Shown piece by piece: positions 10,091-20,704 of a stretch of DNA of 64,000 bases. This DNA comes from Ophioceras dolichostomum. Lineage: Eukaryota; Ascomycota; Sordariomycetes; Magnaporthales; Ophioceraceae. Position 1 is the first letter of the stretch; the number at the start of each line of letters is the position of its first letter. Under the pieces are notes generated by a model. The model was not told the DNA's origin. It saw only the letters and a program-made list of their open reading frames with translations, and did not search any database. The stretch spans positions 62,001 to 126,000 of the forward strand of contig PYST01000051.1 of assembly GCA_003049485.1 (NCBI GenBank), given 5' to 3'. A program made the position numbers and the translations under genes.

Positions 10091-11308
10091 CTACACTGAA
10101 TCCCTCGCAGCCGATTTCTCCGACAGCAAATGGCAGCATCTCGCCGTTGAATTGTCCAGCGGCCAGCCGTGCGATGTGACGTCATTTTCTGTTGCCAGCC
10201 GCGGTGAACCACGCCGGAGATACACGAACCGCGTGGTAAGGTGAAGCAAAGCCGACGTCATCAGTGCCCAAGCCAGAGCCAGAGGAAGAAGGTCCATCAT
10301 CCGGTCGGGTCCGTAGCAGACCGTGACTATGAGAAGACCACTAAGGGTCACCAAAGTTGTGCGTGGAAGCAGAGGGTTGTTCCTCTGCAGATACGCCGCC
10401 CCGCTCGTTGCCGGCACGAAGACGGCGAACGCTCCGAGGATCACGGGCACACTGCGGATGTTCGTCATCTCGGCAGCGTCTTGATCGACTATGACATCTG
10501 TCAACGATGCCAGCGTCAGAACTCGGGCGTTGAAATGCATCAGATTGACGGACGCCGAACACTCACGCTGCATCCTTGTGCGCGTCGCCTCTACTAGGAC
10601 CATGCTGCTTCCGATGCAGAGACCGTGAAGGACAGCTGAAGCAACCGACATCCAGCATGGCCAGTTTCGTCGCCGCCTGTCTCCTTGCACCCTCACCCTC
10701 ACCTTTCCTGGAGGGCCAAAAGTTGCTCGATCTTGGTTCCCACTGGAAGCATTGCTTTCCAGTATCCATCGGCGAATGCCGGTCGGAGAGTACTTGTCGT
10801 CGAATCCATTTCCCGGTGGCTCTTCTAGCGGACCTTGGCCGACGGCCCATCGCCACGATTTCGATTTGGGTTGCAGTGATTTGGGCGACCCGCTCTGTCG
10901 GCGATTTTCGATTGTCGACTGCTTCGGCACATTCTCCATCACCAAGCTGGTGACCCCGGCCGCAGCCCAATATGACCGCAAATCGCTGTATGGTATCTTG
11001 ACCCGAGCCCCGAGCTTCTCGAAAGTGTCGCCGTCATCGCTTCCCACCTCGCTGTTACCACGAGTGGTGACGTTGGCGGTCTGGCCCGACGATTTGTCTG
11101 AGGGATGTTCCGCTACGAAAAAGCCGTCGTCCATCCTCTCGATCGTGGCGGCGGCGAGCCGGTCGGGCGAGATGTTGCGCTCGTTGTATTGCGGTTTCCT
11201 GTACGCGTCGTTCTCGAGCGCTAGCAGCCTCGTAGTCCCTTGCTTCACGGACGACGGAGTGCCGAAAGAAGATCTGCCATCGCGAGGGGACTCGCTGCAG
11301 TTTTCCAT
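10091..11308 (-). CDS. Unrecognised four-helix membrane protein
   Basis: I do not recognise this protein. The continuous frame is 405 residues, but a clear intron lies at 10498-10566 (donor GTGAGT, acceptor GTTGACAG, 69 nt). It is in frame and stop-free, so the spliced product is about 382 residues, joined as TRTRMQHVIVDQDAAEMTN. The N-terminal 200 residues are hydrophilic, Ser/Arg/Asp-rich and probably cytosolic. Four hydrophobic segments follow: WMSVASAVLHGLCIGSSMVL, VPVILGAFAVFVPATSGAAYL, TLVTLSGLLIVTVCY and LPLALAWALMTSALLHLTTRFV. The first-helix region is basic (GDRRRRNW). Arrangement and length fit the lineage-restricted membrane proteins common in filamentous fungi. It is divergently placed to the next gene with a 661-bp shared upstream region. 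Confidence 0.65.
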   Translation of the reverse strand: MENCSESPRDGRSSFGTPSSVKQGTTRLLALENDAYRKPQYNERNISPDRLAAATIERMDDGFFVAEHPSDKSSGQTANVTTRGNSEVGSDDGDTFEKLGARVKIPYSDLRSYWAAAGVTSLVMENVPKQSTIENRRQSGSPKSLQPKSKSWRWAVGQGPLEEPPGNGFDDKYSPTGIRRWILESNASSGNQDRATFGPPGKVRVRVQGDRRRRNWPCWMSVASAVLHGLCIGSSMVLVEATRTRMQRECSASVNLMHFNARVLTLASLTDVIVDQDAAEMTNIRSVPVILGAFAVFVPATSGAAYLQRNNPLLPRTTLVTLSGLLIVTVCYGPDRMMDLLPLALAWALMTSALLHLTTRFVYLRRGSPRLATENDVTSHGWPLDNSTARCCHLLSEKSAARDSV

Positions 11309-11969
11309 CGTCGCAGCCTCGCCTCGTTTTCGTCGTCGGGAGGGGTACTGGCGGTTGGTCTGCCCAGAGATTTGAGGAGATGGGCTGCGCCGTGGTCGAA
11401 GAGGAAAAGGGTCGAGACGAAAGATTGCGCAGACTCTTACTGATCCAAGTGCTTGTTTGGATTGCTCCTAGACGAATTCTGTTCGTTGCGGAATCTACTG
11501 GGTTTCTCGGCTTGATTTTGGAGGATATGATGGTCGAAGGCTGCCCTGGTATCTGAGAAGTGGGCAGGCTCTGAGTTGGGCGACCACAAGAGCGTGCGGC
11601 TGAAAACCAGCTAAGCGGCGAGGGGTTATCTTGTTGTACACTGATTAATTCCTTCTTAATTAAGTAATGCCCAGCTGACGGAGTCCTTTCGCAGGGTATA
11701 ATTGTACCTCACAAGGCCTCCTGTTTTGCGGCAGCCTTCCCTCATCCTCGAGTTTGCGGGACAACGCTCTCATCACAACCTTACTCCATTTCACCCTGTC
11801 ACCTTCAACACCCTAGCCTCACTTTACCTTTTTTCCCTACCGTCGTCATCCCTCTTCATTCTACATGCTCTGAGCGGTCAATTCATAATATTCTTCTGGT
11901 CGTTGCCGGTGATACCGGTAGAGGAGAGACAGCCAGCGTCTTCATTGTACTATATTCATTTTTCTATTC
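11309..11969. promoter_or_regulatory. Shared divergent promoter region
   Basis: Spacer between the four-helix membrane protein gene (-) and the Est1-like gene (+). The right half (11700-11960) is CT-rich, as in fungal leaders. No coding exon is visible. Confidence 0.45.
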
Positions 11970-14238
11970 ATGGTACGCTCTAGGGCCCCCAAGCGATTGA
12001 AGATGGATTCGAAACCTGTCAAACTCGACATAAACCAGCGGTTCGTCCAGCATATGCGGCGCTCAATTCGCTCAGAATGCAAGACGGTGCCCGACAGGGA
12101 GCTCCAAAGCAGTCATCAGGAGAGGCCTAGCGTCTCTGAACCCGCCCATGCGACAGCCGGCAAACCTCAAGTTCCGGACTCCGCACTCCCCTTTCGAAGA
12201 GAATCATCGCCTAAGCGACAGGTGCTTGGCCCTGTTGATCTGATCGATCCTGCTTCAGAGGAGCGGAAACCCAGAAAGCTAAAGTACGTAACTACCTAAA
12301 CTTTCACGAGACTCTAAGCACCCAGCATTGACGTACTAGTTTATCAGATCGCCCAATAGGCCTCCACCTCCACCGTACATCCCCGGTGACTACGAGCCCG
12401 TTCCCCGGAAGCGTGGCAAAATGCTATGGCATGATGGCCGCCCCGGAACCCAACCGCCGAGCCACAGCTACCGCCGGGGGCCGCCCCCCCAGTATCCCGC
12501 GTCGTCCGCAGCCGACGACATTCCCGACATCCACGTCCACAGCATGATCCCGCAGCCAGAGACCCGCCCCATCACCCAGGAGCAGCTGGTGGCAGAGGTC
12601 AAAGGAATCTACGCCGGTCTGGTCATGGTAGAGAGCAAATGTATCGAAGTCGACAATGCACAGAATGCACAGAACAGCGCGGACAGCGCGCCGCTGAACA
12701 AGGAGCAGTGGCAGGCCCTGATTGCCCTACACCGGACTCTGCTGCACGAGCACCACGACTTTTTCCTCGCGTCACAGCACCCGGCCGCGAGTGATGCCCT
12801 CCGTCGACTCGCCAACAAGTACGCCATGCCAACCCGCATGTGGCGGCATGGAATCCACTCCTTCCTCGAACTTCTTCGACACCGCCTCCCAGAAGCATTG
12901 AAGTATATGCAGACTTTCATCTACCTGGCATACTCGATGATGGCGCTGCTGTACGAAACCGTGCCTGCCTTCGAAGATACGTGGATCGAGTGCTTGGGCG
13001 ACCTCTCGAGATATCGCATGGCCATTGAGGATGACGACTTCCGAGACCGGGAGGTCTGGACTTCGGTGTCGAGGCATTGGTACTCGAAGGCGACAGACAA
13101 GGCCTCCACGACCGGGCGGCTTCACCATCACTTGTCTATCTTGGCCAGCCACAATGCTGTTGCGCAGCTCTCTTATTATCTCAGGAGCCTCTGCGTTGCA
13201 GCCTCGTTCAGCTCGGCCAGGGAGTCCATCTTGACTTTGCTCGAGACTCTAACCGACGATGACCCTTTCAAGCTTCGGCAAGGCTCTGCCCGGAAGTCCT
13301 GGAAGGGGCTGGATAAGTTCACGGAGGAGCTGGAGAAGCTCATGGAGGAGCTGGAGAAGTTCATGGAGGAGCTGGACCCACCGACCGTCGACAGGACGGA
13401 AGTTAATCTTGAAGAGAAGAATGAAAGCTATGAAAGCACTCTCGTGCCCATGTTCCATGGCACGGAAACGCTCAGCGACGACATTTTCCCTAGGCTCATC
13501 AACGACCATCTCTCCAGTCCCCTTGGCCATCTCGAGAAGCGCCGTCTGGTCCGCGACTTGAAAGATGACTGGGAAGATTTCCCACTCCAGGGTCGCTTCG
13601 CAGCAGTAAACCCCGGGGCCAGCTCCGCTCACGGGGCTCATTTTGCCCTGGTGGGTGGCTCAGGGTTCTCTGACCTTTCCTCCAACCCGCCGTTTTACGG
13701 AGGTTCTCTCCTCTCGCTGTCTTCCTTCTTCCGAAGCAGGCGTCCGCGTTCCGGCAAATGCACGAAGATCACGCTGACGCTCCTTGCATTCGCCTCCGCC
13801 GTCAACGTTGCCTACGCCTTGGGTCCCCCGGCTTGCAACGCCCAGTGCGGGGCTTGGATCGGGGCAGGCCTGGCAACCGCCACGAACTACTTCGCCGTCC
13901 AGCTGTCAACCCCGTCCCCGTCCAACAGTGCGAACTGGCTGGAAGCCACCGCCATGGTTGTGGCATTCGTCCCTGCCGTTCTTTCCGTGGGCATGTTCGG
14001 GTCCGCTCTGAGGATCCCCGCCCCCGCCGCCGGCCGCGGGCAACAGGATCTCTACTACTTGCTGGACTTCATGTTCACCGTGGTCTGCTTCCTAGCCGTC
14101 GCCGCTATGCCGAGCAGCGCTCACCCTATCATCAGCTATACGCCGACCCTCATCGTGATTCCGGCGGCGGTGCTGTTTCTTCTCTGGAACAGTATCCGGC
14201 CCTCGACCGAGGGGGCTGCTCCGCAGAATGAGCCTTGA
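11970..14238 (+). CDS. Est1/SMG-type domain protein with C-terminal membrane segments
   Basis: Exons are 11970-12283 and 12348-14238. The 64-nt intron has donor GTACGT and acceptor TTATCAG, and the spliced protein has 734 residues; an alternative start is MDSKPVK at 12003. Residues about 170-404 match the fungal Est1-like (telomerase-activating/SMG7-type TPR) domain: ITQEQLVAEVKGIYAGLVMVE, MWRHGIHSFLELLRHRLP, FIYLAYSMMALLYETVPAFEDTWIECLGDLSRYRMAIEDDD, then REVWTSVSRHWYSKA and TGRLHHHLSIL. In Est1/SMG5-7 this fold binds phosphoproteins and nucleic acid complexes. The 3' half is different: a short Glu/Lys repeat, then about five hydrophobic segments between residues 574 and 720. This makes a nuclear telomerase role unlikely and suggests a membrane-tethered TPR protein. 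The role is unknown. Confidence 0.82.
13317..13379. repeat. 21-nt-type coding repeat (EELEK[LF]M)
   Basis: Three imperfect tandem units of gaggagctggagaag(c/t)tcatg encode EELEKLMEELEKFMEELD, a short acidic coiled-coil linker between the Est1-like domain and the membrane tail. Confidence 0.85.
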
Positions 14239-15128
14239 AGGGGGTGAGAATTGTTTCGGCGGGCCACTAGACCGGAGCTCGTGGGCCAAACCTGGATTTC
14301 ATGAGCAAATAGCGCGATGGAAACGAGACGTTTTCTTATTTGGGCTCTTGGTGTTGCTTCTTTCTTTAAATTCTTGGTTTTTGTGCTACATGCGGGCGCG
14401 TTCTTTTGTGGTGGGTGGTGTCGCTGGACGTTCGTCCGCGGTGGCACATTTTGGTGAGGCCCACCTGCCTCCGCGGGAGTTAGTTGCATCTGTCTGATTG
14501 GTGCTTAGTCCGACGCAGCGGCCGACAGGAACACATGGATTACAGAAGAAGATCTCATGTCAGCCTTGCATTTTCACCTCAGCTTTCTCGATGGCGTTGG
14601 AAAGCTGAAGGTTCGCAAAAACGCACTTACCTGCGCACCGCAGTCGCTACCTGAGCATGGATAAAGCCGACCGCCTTCCTTTCTACTAGATTGTGTTACT
14701 TGTAGTGAGTGCTTGAGACTGAGACTGAGCTGTTGACCAAATCGGCGTTTTTCGCTCTTCATCTTTGCATGTAGCATAGGGGACGTCTCGCTGGTGAGGA
14801 AGCTACGAGTGGGGCTCGCACAATTGTGGGATTTGATTGGCTCGCCTTGCGCGCTGGGGAACTTGCAAGCATCGACCACTCCTCCCGCATTCCCTTCCTA
14901 TATCTTTTTTTTCAAACCCCATCTACGACACGACTCGTTCACCCAGCTCCTAGAACGACCACCTCATTTGGTGGATGAGAGATTCAAATGCGCGGCCTCT
15001 TTATGTAGGCGACTCCGTGGGTTGGGCGCAATTTTGACACCCTTCAAATATTCCAACCCCGCAAACAGAATTGCTGTCGCCACAACGCGTCCGACTGAGG
15101 CTGGGTCACGCGTCTCCCAGACATCAAG
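14239..15128. promoter_or_regulatory. Intergenic region / leader of the JmjC gene
   Basis: No convincing exon is present. Short upstream ATGs occur in the last 350 nt (for example at 14794 and 15071), so the chromatin gene may have upstream ORFs in its leader. T-rich tracts near 14334-14380 fit the 3' end of the preceding gene. Confidence 0.4.
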
Positions 15129-18100
15129 ATGCCTGCAGCATCTCACCCACAGGCCAAGTTCGATCCAATACCGCCGGATCTGGACCTCGATGCCCTAGTC
15201 GAAAACACATCGAACTTCGAATGGGCGCTGCGGGTCCCCGCTGCCAAAATAAACCGCCTGGGACCTCAAGGATTCGAGAAGCTCGTCCTGCTTCATGTCA
15301 TCCAGGGCGGCAAACCACTCGTCATAGAGAAGTGGAATGACCGGCTTCCCCGATCTCTCTTCAGCGCACAATGGCTGGAGAGCACGAATGACAAGAGGGA
15401 GGAGTCGGTGCGCGACATCGGCTCGGCGTCGGACATGCGCATGACCATTGGTCACTACCTCAGGTCGATGAGGCAACTCACGGATCAGTGGACGCCTACC
15501 AACTTCCAGGATGATCGCCGCCAGCGACTCTACCTGAAGGACATCGACTGTCCGCCCGAGTGGCACGATCGTCTCCAACGGATTCTGCCGCCGAACACTT
15601 TCTACATGAATGCAAACGTCGATGAGCGAGGCACCAGGAACGACGACGACGAGTTCGCCGAACACAGTACCGCCCCGGCCGGCGATCTCATGAGCAGCCT
15701 TCCCGAGCCCATGCGCGCACAGAATCTGATGTGCTATATTGGCCACGAGGGCACATACACGCCCGCCCATCGCGAGATGTGTGCCAGTCTGGGACAGAAC
15801 ATCATGGTCGACGCCTCGGGTAGCGACAACGGCGAGAAGCCCGGCAGTTCTATCTGGTTCATGACGGAGACCAAGGACCGCGAGGTCATTGCAGAATATT
15901 TTCTGTCCATGCTTGGCCACGACATTGAGATCGAAAAACACTTTGCGCAAATCAACGCGTGGAAGAAGGCGACTTTCCCGGTCTACGTCGTCGAGCAGAA
16001 GCTCGGGGACTTCATCCTCGTACCACCACTAGCGCCCCACCAGGTATGGAACCGAGGAACACGCACGATGAAGGTTGCGTGGAACCGTACGACCGTCGAG
16101 ACGCTCGAGATGGCGCTCAACGAGGCGCTTCCCAAGGCGAGGCTCGTCTGCCGCGACGAACAGTATAAAAACAAGGCGATCATCTACTACACTCTGCAGA
16201 GGTATCATAGGGATATTTTGAATATGGAGGAGAATGACAGAGAGGACTGGCTTGGGATTGGCCAGGACCTTGTGAAAACCTCGGCGAGAGCTAAGCAGAT
16301 GATGAGGGACTTCAAGAAGCTTTTTACCCTCTTTACCAAGATAATGGTCGACGAGATGTTCGGCTCTCATGAGAAGAACGTCGAGTTCATCGAGTTCGAC
16401 TCTAACATCACCTGTTCCTATTGCCGAGCCAACATCTTCAACCGGTTCCTCACCTGCAAGCACTGCGTGCGGACTCTGATCGACGGCGACGAGGACACGT
16501 ACGACGTTTGTATGGAATGCTACGCCATGGGACGGTCGTGTCAGTGTGTCTCGAAGCTCAGCTGGTGCGAGCAGTGGGAATGGTCCAAGCTGGTAGACGA
16601 CTATGAAACATGGAGGACCATGATCACCACCAATGACGGTTACGTCGACATCCACACTTCCCCGCTCCCTCTCGAGGTTGAAAGGCGGAAGACGGGCTTC
16701 AAGTCAGTGGCACAGATCTGCCAGGAACAGCTTCGCCGGCGCCCATTCACGGACATCACCAAGCCGGCTGAGCCAGAGCCGCTCGAACCCGAAGACCAGG
16801 AGCTAGATGCGGAGCGCCGACCAGTCAAGAAGGCTAAAAAGAGGGGTAGGAAGTTCGCCGGTCAAGATCAGTACCGCTGCCATGTTTGCTGCCACAGGCA
16901 TCCCACTTACATGCTGGCATTTTGCACAAACCACGGCTGTGCCGAGGCTTACTGCTACGGCACGCTCTGGCGCGCCTTTGACCTGCCGCCGCAGGATGTG
17001 ATGAAGTCGCTAAAGTGGAAATGCCCCAAATGCCTGAGGATTTGCAACTGTGGGCAGTGCCGACGCTCGAAGGTCTGCGTGCCTTACACGCCAAAGAGCA
17101 CGATGCTGGGACACGACACGAGGCGGATCGCGGACGACCGCAGCCGAGAGAACCTGGTCGACTTCCGCGTTCACAACCTGGGCTGGATCAAGGCTCTCGG
17201 CGAGGAAAGCCGGAGCCAGGATACGGGACGAATGCGGAAGCTCAAAGAGCAGGCAGATGCCGAGAAAGCCAAGGCTGGCCCAGCTAAGGACGTGGCCAAC
17301 CATGTCCTCGCGAGCGGCGATGCCCCTCCCCACGGCGAAGTCGCCAATGGGTATGGTGACCGACGCAACGTCTTAGATAGTGACCCGGTAGACCCCGCCT
17401 CTGCCCTACCCATGGCAGTCGGCTCGACGAGACTCGACGAGGCAGGTCCATCTGCTGCTGCCGACCACCTTGACGCGCATGGAGAACCAGAGGACTTGTC
17501 ACTTCTCAACGGGGGCACGGCGGGTCTGCACCACGCAGATGCAGCGGCCCCATCCGCCTATCCGGACCCGTCAGATGTCGCTCAGAGGGAGCGCATGCCC
17601 GGTCTGGCGTACTACCAACAGGATGATAGCCCTGACAAGATTCTGTTCGATGAGTACGAGATGCCGTCGGTCGAGGCCTTTGAGTTCGACGAGGAGAATG
17701 ACAATCCCGGGTTCGACAAGAAGGCGCTCCGTGCCGCCAAACGCAAGGCAAGGCTGGAGAATGAGGATCCAGACTTCCAGGGCCCACGGTCTCATCATAG
17801 GAAGAAGCAAAAATTGGACAAGGACGCGGCCGTTCCCCAAGCCAGCCTCGACAACCTTGACCCCGCTCTGCTGGACGGCAGCGGTGATGCGTCGATGAAC
17901 GACGCACCAGCTAACGACGGAGAGGGACCTTCTACTTTCGGCACGTCATCAAATCAGGAGGGCGCGGCGGCCACTAGCGCAGGGCAGACAGATGGGAACG
18001 CGCCGCAACCTCCCAGTGGCTATGGGCCCTACGAGGCGAACGTACCGTCGCTCAGACACGCTAAGCCAATGGTGTCTTATGTCGAGCCCGATGAGGCAGA

Positions 18101-19508
18101 GGCTCTCGAGGAGTTCAACGAAGTCCTACCTCTGAAGGAACCAGTTATAGCCGGCAACAACCCTACGAGCGCGGATCCGCTGGACCTAGCGGCCGAAGCG
18201 ATTCGAGCGATTGCTGGACAGGCCAACGGATTGGAGGAGCCTCAGGGACAGGCAAAGGCTTCGATAAGAGACGCGCTCCGCAAGCGTGGCAGGCCCCGTG
18301 CCATCCGGCACTCGGAACGCCTCGCACCAGCAGTGTCAAAGGAGTCAGCGCACCGTCCCCGCCAGTCTCGCACATCGATGCTGGCTAGCCAGGGTCTTGA
18401 TCGAAACCCTACGGCTGAAGACGCCGAAGACGCCGAAGACGCCGACCACGCGGCAGATTCCAGCGATATCGAGGCCCAGCTGGCTGCCGAATTGGACGAC
18501 GCCGAAAATCGCCGAGCTTCGGCGGCGCAGAAGCGCCCGAACTACCGAGAGGCAGAGTCCGACGACTCGGCTATTCCTGAACGTGAGCCCGCTCTTGCCT
18601 CAACGCCTGCCACTGCTCCTAAACAGCGCGGCCGTCCACCCAAGCAGAGGCCCTCGGAGGGTGCGACTACCACGCCCGGCTCAACGACAGCCAAAGCACC
18701 GGATCGCCCATCCCCTTCCGTCGGCACGCCGCAATCGAAGCCCGTACTTCTTTCCATGGCAGAGCGTATGGCGCTCAAGGGCAAGAAGTTCACGATGGGC
18801 AAAAGCAACAAGCCAAAGCCGTCACCAAGCGGTACAGCGACCCCGGATCGCGCTCGAGAGACGACCGTTGCAACCGTCGAGCTGGACCTTGGAACGAAGA
18901 AGCCCGCACAAGATAAGCCGGCCGAGGACAGTCAGACCAGAGATCAAACCGGCGACCAGCCTCAGGCCGCCAAGTCAGCGACAGCAGCGCCCGCCAGCCG
19001 TGACACTTCAGCTGACGAAGACGAGGCATTCGTCACTCCTCCCGCGCGAGATTCGTCATCATCTGGCGGCCCCAGCAGGCCGACCTCGATCAGCTTCCAG
19101 GTCGCCAACGTACCTAGGCCGGCACCGGCCGCCGCCAAGATGGACAGCCCTCGAGCCCCAGCCCGGGCCCCGGTCCCGGCCCCGGCCCCGACCCCGGGCC
19201 CCAAGAAGCCGGCCCCCACTGTGGTGAGACTCGGCGATTCGGACGATTCGGACGAAGACGACTTTGTCGACGACGGAGACGACGACAACGACGACTCTGA
19301 CGACGACGGCGGCGATTTGTCTCTGAGCGACGTCGACGACTCGGACTCGGACTCGGACTCGGACTCCGATGACGATGACGATGACGAGGACGATATCCAT
19401 GCAAACAAGCCCGGTCGGATGATGGCGATGCGTGGTCGCCCGATGGGCGTCGCCGTCCGCGGCCGCGGTCGTCCTAGGGGCACACGGGCGTGGCGTGGAG
19501 GGCGATAA
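15129..19508 (+). CDS. JmjC / zf-4CXXC_R1 / AT-hook chromatin protein
   Basis: A single 1459-residue exon. Residues about 190-330 form a JmjC domain. The iron ligands are visible as TPAHREMCASLGQN (His214, Glu216) and PLAPHQVWNRG (His304), so it is probably an active Fe(II)/2-oxoglutarate oxygenase acting on histone lysines. A Cys-rich block at about 428-470 (CSYCRANIFNRFLTCKHC, then CMECYAMGRSCQC) is followed by the zf-4CXXC_R1 region at about 582-648 (CHVCCHRHPTYMLAFC, then WKCPKCLRICNCGQCRR). The C-terminal half is disordered, with AT-hook-like motifs RKRGRPRAIRHSERLA, KQRGRPPKQRPS and a final RGRGRPRGTR, a Pro/Ala stretch, and a long Asp/Ser run before the end. The family combines demethylase-like chemistry with DNA-binding elements. 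Substrate specificity cannot be read from the sequence. Confidence 0.93.
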   Translation: MPAASHPQAKFDPIPPDLDLDALVENTSNFEWALRVPAAKINRLGPQGFEKLVLLHVIQGGKPLVIEKWNDRLPRSLFSAQWLESTNDKREESVRDIGSASDMRMTIGHYLRSMRQLTDQWTPTNFQDDRRQRLYLKDIDCPPEWHDRLQRILPPNTFYMNANVDERGTRNDDDEFAEHSTAPAGDLMSSLPEPMRAQNLMCYIGHEGTYTPAHREMCASLGQNIMVDASGSDNGEKPGSSIWFMTETKDREVIAEYFLSMLGHDIEIEKHFAQINAWKKATFPVYVVEQKLGDFILVPPLAPHQVWNRGTRTMKVAWNRTTVETLEMALNEALPKARLVCRDEQYKNKAIIYYTLQRYHRDILNMEENDREDWLGIGQDLVKTSARAKQMMRDFKKLFTLFTKIMVDEMFGSHEKNVEFIEFDSNITCSYCRANIFNRFLTCKHCVRTLIDGDEDTYDVCMECYAMGRSCQCVSKLSWCEQWEWSKLVDDYETWRTMITTNDGYVDIHTSPLPLEVERRKTGFKSVAQICQEQLRRRPFTDITKPAEPEPLEPEDQELDAERRPVKKAKKRGRKFAGQDQYRCHVCCHRHPTYMLAFCTNHGCAEAYCYGTLWRAFDLPPQDVMKSLKWKCPKCLRICNCGQCRRSKVCVPYTPKSTMLGHDTRRIADDRSRENLVDFRVHNLGWIKALGEESRSQDTGRMRKLKEQADAEKAKAGPAKDVANHVLASGDAPPHGEVANGYGDRRNVLDSDPVDPASALPMAVGSTRLDEAGPSAAADHLDAHGEPEDLSLLNGGTAGLHHADAAAPSAYPDPSDVAQRERMPGLAYYQQDDSPDKILFDEYEMPSVEAFEFDEENDNPGFDKKALRAAKRKARLENEDPDFQGPRSHHRKKQKLDKDAAVPQASLDNLDPALLDGSGDASMNDAPANDGEGPSTFGTSSNQEGAAATSAGQTDGNAPQPPSGYGPYEANVPSLRHAKPMVSYVEPDEAEALEEFNEVLPLKEPVIAGNNPTSADPLDLAAEAIRAIAGQANGLEEPQGQAKASIRDALRKRGRPRAIRHSERLAPAVSKESAHRPRQSRTSMLASQGLDRNPTAEDAEDAEDADHAADSSDIEAQLAAELDDAENRRASAAQKRPNYREAESDDSAIPEREPALASTPATAPKQRGRPPKQRPSEGATTTPGSTTAKAPDRPSPSVGTPQSKPVLLSMAERMALKGKKFTMGKSNKPKPSPSGTATPDRARETTVATVELDLGTKKPAQDKPAEDSQTRDQTGDQPQAAKSATAAPASRDTSADEDEAFVTPPARDSSSSGGPSRPTSISFQVANVPRPAPAAAKMDSPRAPARAPVPAPAPTPGPKKPAPTVVRLGDSDDSDEDDFVDDGDDDNDDSDDDGGDLSLSDVDDSDSDSDSDSDDDDDDEDDIHANKPGRMMAMRGRPMGVAVRGRGRPRGTRAWRGGR
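18417..18446. repeat. 9-nt coding repeat (EDA)n
   Basis: Three tandem gaagacgcc units in the JmjC protein gene encode EDAEDAEDA, part of an acidic disordered segment. Confidence 0.85.
19336..19368. repeat. 6-nt coding repeat (SD)n
   Basis: Five tandem gactcg units encode the Asp/Ser run near the JmjC protein C terminus. The preceding 19150-19205 has a (gccccgg)-type GC-rich repeat encoding Pro/Ala pairs. Both are slippage-prone. Confidence 0.85.
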
Positions 19509-20203
19509 GCGCAGCACGCGCTTAGCTTCGCGCGAGGAATGGCTTCGCGAGGGCGCCTGCGTTACCTTACCGGTTTGGCTGGCATAGCTTGGAGAGACTG
19601 CCGGAACAAAATCGAACCGTTTTGTTTTTCTCGCTGCAAGATTGTTGATCATATCTCGATGCTTCTGCTCTCCTTTTCTCACTATGAATGTCGCTCGGTT
19701 TTGCGAACAGCTGCTCAAGTACAATACCCTGCTTTACAGCGTTCATTCTTTTGTAGAAGAGACGGGGGCTGCCTGCTAGCTAAGAGTCTTGCGTTGCGCT
19801 CTTTTCGGAGGTCTGCCCGGCTGCGTAGTCTTTCTCTCGTCTAGCGTTCATCTACCCTGCCTTCCATCAAGCTAGGGTGCTTGCAGCGTCGGTTGGTGTA
19901 CATGTACATTGTCCATTCGTGAACAGAATCGATTGTACGAAGAGTTCATGAACTTCCAGGGCTGGCGACTGCTGCCGCGGTGCCTTTTTCCCGATCACTA
20001 TTTGTGTACGAGCTAGGCACATGGCGGTTTGTGTCAAGATTAAAATGTTGAAGGCTGTTTGGTTTACCCCAGCCGCCTTACCTATGGATCTATCTAGGTA
20101 TGCTTCCTAGGTGGTAGGTATTCAGTTTATAGAGGCGGCCCTTTCCCCCGCTTTTCCCACACCTTTCCTTCTCCACTCCCCTCCACTCCATTTTTCGGAT
20201 GGA
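19509..20203. terminator. Convergent 3' spacer
   Basis: 3' flank of the JmjC gene and of the small mitochondrial protein gene. It contains the recurring CCTAGGT-type words (tatctaggtatgc at 20091-20103, cctaggtggtaggta at 20106-20120). No coding potential is supported. Confidence 0.4.
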
Positions 20204-20704
20204 TCACAGTCCATCGCGCATGCTCGTGCCGGCCTTGCTGGTCTCCTCGGCAGCCTTCTTGGTGCGCTCCTGCAGCCGCTTGATAGCCTCCTTAGACGAC
20301 GACGACTCCCCGCCCTCGGAGGCGCCGGCGCGGTCCGCCTTGACGGCCTCCTCGCTGTCCGACGCCAGCTCCGGCTTCCAGTGGCCCTTGCCCGACTTGT
20401 GCTTCGTAAGCAGGTCCTGCTTGTGCTTGTCGACGTTCTCTTCGTGGCTGTCTGTGGAAGGGGAGAGAGGTGCAGATTTTCTTCATTAGTTTCAAGGTGC
20501 CAGTGACCATGCGTGCCTACCTAGGTAGGTAGGCGAGTATCAAGGGGAAGGGAAAGAAGGAGAGGAAGACTTACGAGATTCCTTATGCCTGACCTGCGGG
20601 CTCGATGTGATGGTCCGGCATGTGAGGTGGTGGTGTTGCTGCTGCTGCTTGAGGACAAAGCCAAGGCGAACGGCCGTGGCGGCTCGAAGTACACGTGAAG
20701 ACAT
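20204..20704 (-). CDS. Small conserved fungal protein, probably mitochondrial
   Basis: A 125-residue protein from two exons, 20575-20704 and 20204-20451. The 123-nt intron has donor GTAAGT and acceptor CTTCCACAG, joined as HKESHSHEENVDKHK. The first 30 residues (MSSRVLRAATAVRLGFVLKQQQ) are Arg-rich, lack acidic residues and can form an amphipathic helix, a good mitochondrial presequence. The body is hydrophilic: ENVDKHKQDLLTKHKSGKGHWKPELASDSEEAVKADR, followed by a Glu/Ser-rich linker and a Lys/Glu helix ending SMRDGL. The GHWKPELASDSEEAVKADR block looks like a conserved motif of a fungal family I know only as uncharacterised. No enzyme motif is visible. Confidence 0.83.

Noticed and set aside
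18286..19227. 313-codon frame overlapping the JmjC gene in another phase
   Set aside because: Arg/Pro-rich product with no motif; the JmjC frame is continuous and contains AT-hooks.
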